Shown here one piece after another: positions 1 to 6,816 of a DNA stretch of 12,805 bases; positions within the stretch are counted from its first letter, which is position 1; each line of letters starts with the position of its first letter. Location of the stretch: contig CAMVDK010000069.1 of the NCBI GenBank assembly GCA_947166165.1, positions 1 through 12,805 on the forward strand. Reading direction: 5' to 3'. The notes under the pieces were generated by a model, which searched no databases, had not been told where the DNA came from, and saw only the letters and a program-made list of their open reading frames with translations. The translations under genes were made by a program, and so were the position numbers. Source of the stretch: an uncultured Porphyromonadaceae bacterium (GTDB lineage: Bacteria > Bacteroidota > Bacteroidia > Bacteroidales > Muribaculaceae).

Positions 1-315
1 AGCTTGGGAGTCCTCAATCCTATCATCTATCCCATCATCGTGGCATCGAGTGTGGTGACCACCTTCCTCACTCCTTATATCATGAAGGCTGCGTTGCCCT
101 GCTATACGTTCCTTTATAATCACGCTTCAGAGGGCCTGCGCACTAAGATAGACCAGCGTGAGCAGAAGGTGGCAGCAGCAGCTACCGCCACCGCTCCCGG
201 CGGTAGGTCGATAGCCGACAAGGCGCGCCATACTGTCAGACACACCTTCTTCTTGAAGCGACTGGTCAACCTGTTTATCAAGAACATGAGCGCTCATGAC
301 GAAGACGCGAAATAA
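1..315 (+). CDS. Cation:proton antiporter, C-terminal fragment (5' end outside window)
   Basis: The reading frame is open from the first base (frame 1) and stops with TAA at 313-315, so only the last 104 codons are present. The first ~35 residues are hydrophobic and end in a stretch containing YPIIVASSVVTTFLTPYIMK. This resembles the last transmembrane helix of CPA-type (Kef/NhaP-like) sodium or potassium/proton antiporters, where an S-x-x-T-T-F-x-T-P-Y pattern is common. A basic, Ala-rich cytoplasmic tail of about 65 residues follows. The TTG at position 4 is not a credible start, because it lies inside the membrane segment. The stop codon is one base away from a TTAA-ended repeat element, so transcripts would run into that inverted-repeat structure. 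The family call rests on one helix motif only; another multi-helix transporter is possible. Confidence 0.55.
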   Translation, partial: SLGVLNPIIYPIIVASSVVTTFLTPYIMKAALPCYTFLYNHASEGLRTKIDQREQKVAAAATATAPGGRSIADKARHTVRHTFFLKRLVNLFIKNMSAHDEDAK

Positions 316-316
316 A

Positions 317-501
317 TTAAGGTGGGTTCTATAAATTGCAAAAAAGTAATGAATGGTTTTGGCCGCCTTGGGTTGCTTGCTGGCATCTTTTGTCTCAACT
401 GCTTGAACCGTAGCCCGCTACTGCCTGGCGCAGCTTGAGCCAAAAACCGGCTCAACAATCAAGCCCAATTCGGCTCAAGCAATTTGTAGAGCCCACCTTA
501 A
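317..501 (+). mobile_element. MITE-like 185-bp element, copy A
   Basis: Non-coding element bounded by TTAA at both ends. The left end begins TTAAGGTGGGTTCTATAAAT and the right end carries the inverted version with two changes (GTAGAGCCC in place of ATAGAACCC). The reverse complement matches the segment at 9113-9296 almost completely, with 9 substitutions and one 1-bp indel by eye. Inside the right half is a further inverted repeat, GCTTGAGCC/GGCTCAAGC. There is no transposase, so by structure it is a miniature inverted-repeat element that would have to be mobilised in trans. It starts one base after the antiporter stop codon and may also act as that gene's transcript end. The TTAA could be target duplication or part of the palindromic terminus; two copies cannot settle this. 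Confidence 0.75.
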
Positions 502-516
502 GGTGGGTTCTACAAA
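483..516. repeat. 34-bp palindrome: element end abutting a solo terminus
   Basis: The right end of copy A is directly followed by another left terminus sharing the same TTAA (498-501). This gives a near-perfect palindrome whose arms are TTTGTAGAGCCCACC and GGTGGGTTCTACAAA, with one G/T mismatch. The extra terminus lasts about 19 bp and then runs into unrelated sequence (CTCAGTTTTG). Both arms carry the TACAAA variant, not the TATAAA seen at the other ends, so the solo terminus was probably copied from the abutting end or left by a same-subtype element. Confidence 0.7.
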
Positions 517-540
517 CTCAGTTTTGAACATCCCTTTAAT

Positions 541-580
541 TGCCAAAAAAAACAAATCCTCGACATCGACGTCGGGGATT
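541..580 (-). terminator. Rho-independent terminator, minus strand (orphan)
   Basis: Read on the minus strand, AATCCCCGAC and GTCGAGGATT form a 10-bp stem (one G-U pair) with a 6-nt loop. It is followed immediately by TTGTTTTTTTT. Plus coordinates are 571-580 and 555-564 for the stem arms and 543-553 for the T-tract. No credible minus-strand protein gene lies upstream of it, since the long minus ORF beyond 850 is a shadow of ettA. The structure therefore probably ends an unannotated RNA. Confidence 0.6.
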
Positions 581-690
581 GCTTAACTAATTAACCTTCT
601 AATACCATTAACATAAACCTTAAAAAACAAATTCAAGCGATTCTCAACGCCTCACGGCGGCTTGAATCCTATTTGATTATGAAAACCAAG
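541..690 (-). ncRNA. Candidate small RNA, ~145 nt, minus strand
   Basis: A perfect Bacteroidetes -7 motif, TAATTTTG on the minus strand, lies at 692-699, with a weaker TATG 19 nt further upstream (719-722). About 7 nt downstream would begin a transcript that contains two structures. The first is a hairpin at 631-667 (outer stem ATTCAAGC/GCTTGAAT, inner CGCC/GGCG) followed by TTTGTTTTTT. The second is the terminator ending near 541. No ORF of useful length and no known RNA family (SRP, tmRNA, 6S, RNase P) is recognised. The first hairpin could itself be the terminator, giving a ~65-nt RNA. The call rests on promoter-like and terminator-like elements in the right order and orientation, and is speculative. 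Confidence 0.35.
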
Positions 691-896
691 GCAAAATTAG
701 CGATACAAATTCGGTCGGCATAATTTTTACAAGTAAATCTTTTGTTGCTTAACAATATTTAAGCATTGTCGCCAATTTTCGAGGATATTGTAAGCATTGT
801 TCTGTGTTTTGTTGGAAAATAAAAGCGGGCGGAAGGAATTGTTGAATATTTATGCGAGAATTATTGTTGAATGATGAATACTGGGGCAACATGGCA

Positions 897-928
897 TTTC
901 GCCATATCGATTGTTTTTCGTAAATTTG
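897..928 (+). promoter_or_regulatory. Promoter of ettA
   Basis: TAAATTTG (921-928) is a perfect match to the Bacteroidetes -7 element TAnnTTTG. TTTC, 20 nt upstream (897-900), is a one-mismatch -33 element. Transcription would start near 935, leaving a leader of about 14 nt before the ATG at 949. This position argues against the in-frame upstream ATG codons at 871 and 874. Confidence 0.6.
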
Positions 929-948
929 CCCAAATTATTCTTTACATT

Positions 949-2643
<1,695 letters not shown>

Positions 2644-2647
2644 GCCC

Positions 2648-3094
2648 TCAGCGGCGCTTCATGTTCTTCACCACGTGCGCCACCACGCCCCAAATCATGA
2701 AATGGCTCTCGCGGCCGACGTGAATCTCGGGGAACTGCTTGTTGGCCGGCACGAGGTAGATGCCGTCGCTCTTGATGGCGATGCGCTTGACGGTGAAATC
2801 ACCGTCGATGAAGCACACGGCTATGTCGCCGTCGCCGGGGTCGAGCGAGCGGTCGATGATGAGCAGGTCGCCGTCGTTGATGCCGGCGTCGACCATCGAG
2901 TTGCCCGTTACACGGGCGCAGAAGGTGGCCGCTGGATTGTTGATTAATGCTCGGTTCAGGTCGATGATGTCGCCAGGCATGCCCTGTGTGGGGCTGGGGA
3001 AGCCGGCTTGAACGCGGGCGTCGAACATGGTCACTTCGCCCTCGCTCTCGTCGTCGATGCGGTAGAAGTCAAGTCGCAGATTCTCGTTGTCCAT
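2648..3094 (-). CDS. umuD: UmuD-like S24/LexA-family autopeptidase
   Basis: 148-residue protein of the LexA/UmuD S24 family. The self-cleavage site is A30-G31 in VQAGFPSPTQ. The catalytic nucleophile is S66 in TGNSM and the general base is K103 in TVKRI. All three sit exactly 6 residues later than in E. coli UmuD (24/25, 60, 97), so the peptidase core looks intact. There is no N-terminal helix-turn-helix, which excludes LexA. In the SOS response UmuD is trimmed on the RecA filament and UmuD' joins UmuC to form the translesion polymerase Pol V. umuC normally follows umuD in an operon, but here the downstream gene is the convergent ettA, ending 4 bp away. It is therefore an orphan in this window. 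Its leader begins right after the htpG terminator. I see no clear SOS box. Assignment to UmuD is firm; partner and regulation are unknown. Confidence 0.9.
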   Translation of the reverse strand: MDNENLRLDFYRIDDESEGEVTMFDARVQAGFPSPTQGMPGDIIDLNRALINNPAATFCARVTGNSMVDAGINDGDLLIIDRSLDPGDGDIAVCFIDGDFTVKRIAIKSDGIYLVPANKQFPEIHVGRESHFMIWGVVAHVVKNMKRR

Positions 3095-3118
3095 GTCTGG
3101 TTTTGCTTGATTGTCAAC

Positions 3119-3175
3119 AAAAAAGCACGATGCACAATTCGCTCGTGGAGGGCCACGGCAAATTGTGCATGGTGC
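3119..3175 (-). terminator. Strong rho-independent terminator of htpG
   Basis: Minus-strand hairpin starting 10 nt after the htpG stop. An outer GCAC/GTGC stem (3172-3175 with 3125-3128) and a perfect 10-bp stem ATGCACAATT/AATTGTGCAT (3161-3170 with 3130-3139) enclose an inner CGTGG/CCACG stem. They are followed by six T (plus-strand A at 3119-3124) and GTTG. It separates htpG from umuD, only ~25 nt further on, so the umuD promoter must overlap the terminator or umuD depends on read-through. Confidence 0.85.
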
Positions 3176-3185
3176 GGTGATGGTT

Positions 3186-5237
3186 TCACTTGAGCAGGCT
3201 CACCGAGCGCTTGAGGAACTCATCCAGGGCCTCGCCCTTGAGCAGCCCGCTGCCCAGCAGGGCGATGTCGATGAGCTGGTGCACGATGTCCTGGCCGGCG
3301 GCATAGGCCGTGATGGCGGCGGTCTTCTTCTCGCGCAGCTCGCGGGCGTGGCTCTCGTTGCTCTCCAGGTCTTTCTTCTGCTCGTCGGTGAGGTCCTTGT
3401 CGTCCTTCTTCAGGTCGCGCAGGGCGCTGATCACGTTGTTGGTGGCGGTGAGCTCTTCGTCGATGGGCTTGAGCTCGGCCTCGGTGGCCTTGACGGCGTC
3501 GTCGATCACGCGCTTCACCAGCGGGTGCTCGGTGTTGAGCGTGAGCGAATAACTGTCGGGCAGTTCGCCGTAGAAACTCATGCCGGGCTGGAACTGCGCC
3601 ATCTCCTTCATGCGGCGCATGTATTCGCTCTGCGTCACCACGATGGGCTGGTCGTCGGCCGTGAGGGCGGCGAAGGTGACCATAAAGTTGGCTTTCTCGT
3701 TCTTGGGAGCCTGCGACTGGAACAGGGTGGTGGCCACATCCTTCTCGGCCTGGGTCAGCTCCACCTCGCGGCTGGTGTCTTTGACAATCAGGCGGTCGAT
3801 CACGTCGCTGTCCACACGCACGAAGCGCGACTTCTCGTTCTTCTGCTCGAGCATGCCCACGAAGGGCACATCGAGCTGGCCGTTCATCATCAGCACGTCG
3901 TAGCCCTTGTCGGTGGCCGCCTTGATGTGGGTGAATTGGTCCTCCTTGTTGGTGGCGTAGAGGTAGATAAGGTTGCCGTCCTTGTCGGTCTGGCTGCCCT
4001 CGATGAGGGTCTTGTAGTCGTCGAGTTTGTAGTACTTGCCTTCGGTGTTCTCAACCAGGGCGAACTTCATGGCTTGCTCGCAGAATTTCTCGTCGCTGAG
4101 CATGCCATACTCGATGAAGATCTTGATGTCGTTCCACTTCTGCTCAAACTCCTCGGCGTTGTTCTTGGCGATTTCTTCGAGCCGGGCGGCCACCTTCTTG
4201 GTGATGTAGGTGGAAATCTTCTTCACGTTGCGGTCGCTCTGCAGGTAGGAGCGCGACACGTTGAGCGGGATGTCGGGCGAGTCGATCACGCCCTGGAGCA
4301 GCATCAGGAAGTCGGGCACCACACCCTCCACGCTGTCGGTGACGTACACCTGGTTGCAGTAGAGCTGGATGCGGTCCTTGCGGATGTCGAGGTTGTTCTT
4401 GATTTTCGGGAAGTAGAGGATGCCCGTCAGCGTGAACGGGAAGTCCACGTTCAGGTGGATCCAGAATAGCGGGTCTTCCTGCCCGGGCTGGATGGCGTGG
4501 TAGAACTTGATGTAGTCCTCATCCTTGAGGTCGGTGGGCTTGCGGGTCCACAGCGGCTCCACGTCGTTGATCACCTTGTCGCGGTCGGTGTCCACATATT
4601 TGCCGTCTTTCCACTCCTGCTCCTTGCCGAACACGATGGGCACGGGCAGGAACCGGCAGTACTTGGTGAGCAAGCCGCTGATGCGCGCCTGCTCGAGATA
4701 CTCCTTCTCGTCGTCGTCGATGTGAATCACGATGTCGGTGCCGCGCTCGGCCTTGTCGCAATCGGTCATCTCATACTCCGGCGAGCCGTCGCAAGTCCAG
4801 CATACGGCCTTCGCCCCTTCCTGCCACGACAGCGTGCGGATTTCCACCTTCTTGGCCACCATGAAGGCCGAGTAGAAGCCCAGGCCGAAGTGGCCGATGA
4901 TGGCGGCGGCGTTGTCCTTGTACTTGTTCAGGAACTCCTCGGCGCCCGAGAAGGCGATCTGGTTGATGTATTTGTCGATTTCCTCGGCGGTCATGCCGAT
5001 GCCCTGGTCGCTCACCGTGAGCGTGCCGGCCTCCTTGTCGACAGCCACAGTCACCTTCAGTCCCTCGGTCGGGCCGTTGAACTCGCCAGCCGAGGCCAGC
5101 GTTTTCAGTTTCTGCGTCGCATCCACGGCGTTCGACACCAGCTCGCGCAAGAAAATCTCGTGGTCGCTGTAAAGAAATTGCTTGATAACGGGGAAGATGT
5201 TGTTGGTCGTTACCCCGATGTTACCTTTTGTTGCCAT
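3186..5237 (-). CDS. htpG: Molecular chaperone HtpG (Hsp90)
   Basis: 683-residue bacterial Hsp90. The N-terminal GHL ATPase domain is complete: E32-x3-N36-x2-D39 in RELVSNAVDA (Mg-ATP binding and hydrolysis), D77-x-G79-x-G81 in SDQGIGM, and the lid motif GHFGLGFYSAF (115-125). The middle domain (~240-500) and C-terminal dimerisation domain follow. As in other bacterial Hsp90s the protein ends without a eukaryotic MEEVD tail. The usual Bacteroidetes length is about 680. The start MATKGNIGV at 5237 was chosen because family members start there. The 37-codon extension possible from 5348 runs through a hairpin repeat and has no family resemblance. It is monocistronic by its terminator. The flanking repeat block begins 37 bp upstream of the start codon, so the promoter is compressed or lies in the repeat. 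A weak -7-like TACATTCG lies at 5263-5270. Confidence 0.96.
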   Translation of the reverse strand: MATKGNIGVTTNNIFPVIKQFLYSDHEIFLRELVSNAVDATQKLKTLASAGEFNGPTEGLKVTVAVDKEAGTLTVSDQGIGMTAEEIDKYINQIAFSGAEEFLNKYKDNAAAIIGHFGLGFYSAFMVAKKVEIRTLSWQEGAKAVCWTCDGSPEYEMTDCDKAERGTDIVIHIDDDEKEYLEQARISGLLTKYCRFLPVPIVFGKEQEWKDGKYVDTDRDKVINDVEPLWTRKPTDLKDEDYIKFYHAIQPGQEDPLFWIHLNVDFPFTLTGILYFPKIKNNLDIRKDRIQLYCNQVYVTDSVEGVVPDFLMLLQGVIDSPDIPLNVSRSYLQSDRNVKKISTYITKKVAARLEEIAKNNAEEFEQKWNDIKIFIEYGMLSDEKFCEQAMKFALVENTEGKYYKLDDYKTLIEGSQTDKDGNLIYLYATNKEDQFTHIKAATDKGYDVLMMNGQLDVPFVGMLEQKNEKSRFVRVDSDVIDRLIVKDTSREVELTQAEKDVATTLFQSQAPKNEKANFMVTFAALTADDQPIVVTQSEYMRRMKEMAQFQPGMSFYGELPDSYSLTLNTEHPLVKRVIDDAVKATEAELKPIDEELTATNNVISALRDLKKDDKDLTDEQKKDLESNESHARELREKKTAAITAYAAGQDIVHQLIDIALLGSGLLKGEALDEFLKRSVSLLK

Positions 5238-5270
5238 AATATTTGTTTTTATAGTTAGTTGTCGAATGTA

Positions 5271-5512
5271 GTTGCCTCTTCCAGAGGCGATATTGAGGTT
5301 CGTTATCTCCCCGGGCCACCGCTGGCGCGGTGTTCCGGGGTTATCCAAATCCTGCCCTCCGGGCAGCCTTTGCTGCCGATACGGCTCGATAACCGTTGTG
5401 CAGCCTTTGCTGCCGATACGGCCGGAGGCCGTTATCTTAATAACCCCCGGTCAGAGCGAAGCGGCGACCGGGGGATTGGCGCCACATCAAGATGCCTCCG
5501 GAGGAGGCTACT
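5271..5512. repeat. Left hairpin block of the Y1 transposase (six modules)
   Basis: Modules in order: GCCTCT-TCC-AGAGGC (5274-5288); CCCCGG..CCGGGG with inner ACCGC/GCGGT (5309-5340); CTGCCC-TCC-GGGCAG (5352-5366); ACGGCC-GGA-GGCCGT (5418-5432); CCCCCGGTC/GACCGGGGG (5444-5474); GCCTCC-GGA-GGAGGC (5494-5508). The short modules share one design, a 6-bp stem and a 3-nt TCC or GGA loop. Modules 4-6 mirror modules 3-1 in reverse orientation, so the block is an inverted repeat of hairpins. A 22-bp segment is repeated within it with a 37-bp period (5364-5385 and 5401-5422). This block fills most of the 281-bp gap between htpG and tnpA. Confidence 0.8.
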
Positions 5513-5518
5513 TCCACA

Positions 5519-5971
5519 TCACCCATCAGTGAGGAAATATTTTTCGTCAATTTCGCCACCATGCTCAATAATCAGGCGGCGATACTCGTTGGCAAATTGT
5601 TCCGACACATGATGTGCTTTCTGATTGACAATATATTGTCTCACCATATCAATTTCTGTTCTCCCGACAGTGAAAGCGGCGTAACCCTCACCCCATTTCA
5701 AGAAATGAGGAAAATTGGGGTTTGTTTTCAACCATTTACTGGTGCCAGATTTCAATGCTTGGATGATATCGCTGATTGACTTCATGGGTGGCAAAGAGGC
5801 CAGTATATGTATATGGTCTGGCATCCCACCTATGCGCAAGAGTCGGCCCCCAATATTGTTGAAGAAGCCCATAATATATGCATATAGTTCGCGCTCATGT
5901 TCGAGTGGAATCGTATGTTGGCCCTTCCATGTGCGAAACACTATGTGATAATACAATGTTGTATAACTCAT
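5519..5971 (-). CDS. tnpA: IS200/IS605-type Y1 (HUH) transposase TnpA, RAYT-like context
   Basis: 150-residue single-domain transposase. The HUH metal-binding motif is H53-I-H55 in GGMPDHIHILASLP. The catalytic tyrosine is Y113 in VRQYIVNQ, with Q117 as the third metal ligand. The Y1 family segment W93GEGYAAFTVG is present. Length and spacing fit IS200 TnpA. Such enzymes act as dimers on single-stranded DNA, recognise hairpins near the element ends, and form 5'-phosphotyrosine intermediates without target duplication. No tnpB/IscB partner and no omega RNA are seen. Start ATG at 5971; a GCCTCT/AGAGGC hairpin ends 17 nt upstream of it and could limit translation. The QxxHH tail looks more IS200-like than the YIxxNP of gamma-proteobacterial RAYTs, whereas the flanking palindromes look RAYT-like. 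The reading frame is intact, so the element may still be active. Confidence 0.88.
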   Translation of the reverse strand: MSYTTLYYHIVFRTWKGQHTIPLEHERELYAYIMGFFNNIGGRLLRIGGMPDHIHILASLPPMKSISDIIQALKSGTSKWLKTNPNFPHFLKWGEGYAAFTVGRTEIDMVRQYIVNQKAHHVSEQFANEYRRLIIEHGGEIDEKYFLTDG

Positions 5972-5983
5972 CGTCTGTTGTTA

Positions 5984-6198
5984 TGTAGCCTCTTTCAGAG
6001 GCATTTTTCTATCGTCGTCTCACCCCCGGGCCGTCGCTGCGCTCCGTTCCGGGGTTATTGAGATGTTGCCCTCCGGGCAGGCTCACGCTGAAGGTAAATT
6101 CGGCCGGAGGCCGTTATCTTGATAACCCCCAAACAACGCTTGCGTTGGTTGGGGGATGAGCCGCATCTCCCGTGGAGTGCCTCCGAAGGAGGCCACTT
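5984..6198. repeat. Right hairpin block of the Y1 transposase (six modules)
   Basis: Same order and orientation as the left block: GCCTCT-TTC-AGAGGC (5988-6002); CCCCGG..CCGGGG (6024-6054); TGCCC-TCC-GGGCA (6067-6079); CGGCC-GGA-GGCCG (6101-6113); a 14-bp-arm hairpin CCCCCAAACAACGC (6126-6139) with its complement at 6142-6155; GCCTCC-GAA-GGAGGC (6179-6193). Loops and spacers differ from the left block while stems and order are kept. In the fifth module the stem sequence itself has changed but still pairs, which indicates selection on structure. It lies directly upstream of the tnpA start codon. Confidence 0.8.
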
Positions 6199-6215
6199 CA
6201 GAGAGTGTTAATTAC

Positions 6216-6251
6216 AAAAAAAATGCCACACACTCGGTGTATGACATTTTT
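6216..6251 (-). terminator. Rho-independent terminator of the clpC-DUF1810 transcript
   Basis: On the minus strand AATGTCATACAC, loop CGA, GTGTGTGGCATT pair fully if two G-U wobbles are allowed, followed by a run of T (plus A at 6216-6223). On the plus strand the same two positions would be C-A mismatches, so the hairpin is built for minus-strand RNA. It lies 111 nt beyond the DUF1810 stop. The intervening 6252-6362 holds no recognised gene, only a 25-codon minus ORF starting about 17 nt after that stop. Confidence 0.7.
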
Positions 6252-6362
6252 GCAGTCGCCACGTGACGTGCAGTCACTTCGCGGAGACATGCCTTGGAGG
6301 CTGATGCGCCATATTGCCCTTGATGTGACTGAGGCCTTTGTGCGTGGCCATCTAAAAACAGT

Positions 6363-6803
6363 CTAGAAGAAGGCGTCGAGGACTTTCTGGAAGACGTCGT
6401 TCGGCGAAATGCGGTTGAAGAGATTCATGCTCGTTTGCAGCTTCAACACGTCAATCTGCTGGCCCATGATGTCGTCGATGTCGCGCTGGCCGGCGTGGGT
6501 CAGCAGCGCTTCGGAGATTTCTCTGAGCCGTGCTCCGAGGACGGGGTGGGCGAGGTAGGCGCGGGCCTCGTCGATGCCATCGAGGCCGTAGAACTCGGAG
6601 TTGTGGCTGTGGCCGAGGCCTTTCTGTTGTGGGAATATGTACCAGATCCAATGGGTGCGCTTGCGGCCTGAGCGTATCTCGCCGAGGGCTTTGTCGTAGG
6701 CGAAATCCTGCGCTGTGAGGAAGCGTTGCAGGTCGTATTCCTTCGTCAGCTCGGGTGTGATGCGGCTTTCGGGATTGTTGGGCGAAGATTCGGGAGAACT
6801 CAT
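6363..6803 (-). CDS. DUF1810 family protein
   Basis: 146-residue protein. From about residue 24 to the end it matches the DUF1810 pattern: RFLTAQ (start), YDKALGEIRSGRKRTHWIWYIFPQQKGLG (core, with the invariant HWIWYxFPQ), then SEFYGL, EARAYLAHPVLGARLREISEALL and the C-terminal GxQIDVLKLQTSMNLF. The biochemical function of the family is not established; 'calpastatin' in some databases is a legacy label without support. The first ~20 residues are Ser/Pro-rich and probably disordered. There is no signal peptide or membrane segment. The start codon lies 13 bp after the clpC stop with no terminator between, so the two are probably co-transcribed, which hints at a role near protein quality control. 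That link is inference from position only. Confidence 0.85.
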   Translation of the reverse strand: MSSPESSPNNPESRITPELTKEYDLQRFLTAQDFAYDKALGEIRSGRKRTHWIWYIFPQQKGLGHSHNSEFYGLDGIDEARAYLAHPVLGARLREISEALLTHAGQRDIDDIMGQQIDVLKLQTSMNLFNRISPNDVFQKVLDAFF

Positions 6804-6816
6804 GTCCTAATTTTTG

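Larger units (their letters stand above)
5271..6198 (-). mobile_element. REPtron-like unit: Y1 transposase between two hairpin blocks
   Basis: A 453-bp HUH transposase gene sits between two direct copies of a six-hairpin block. It lies 10 bp from the left block and 16 bp from the right, with nothing else between. The arrangement recalls REP-associated tyrosine transposases (RAYTs), whose genes are flanked by the palindromes they are thought to disseminate, and IS200-type elements, which carry subterminal hairpins. The transposase gene has visibly lower GC than htpG and clpC on either side, suggesting acquisition. Element borders are not defined, because Y1 transposases leave no target duplication. 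Confidence 0.65.

Noticed and set aside
3111..4469. 452-codon plus-strand ORF opposite htpG
   Set aside because: Antisense shadow of htpG with repetitive VL/GE/HH composition; it begins inside the htpG terminator.
5238..5348. 37-codon N-terminal extension of HtpG
   Set aside because: It would translate part of the hairpin block. Hsp90 homology starts at MATKGN (5237).
5259..5612. Plus-strand ORFs across the left hairpin block (PPGHRWRGVPGL-like translations)
   Set aside because: Translations of palindromic repeats that continue into the antisense of tnpA; no start context or family match.
6172..6366. 64-codon plus-strand ORF downstream of the right block
   Set aside because: It crosses the last repeat hairpin and the minus-strand terminator and has no recognisable domain or promoter. 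The MRHIALDVTEAF tail is protein-like but insufficient.
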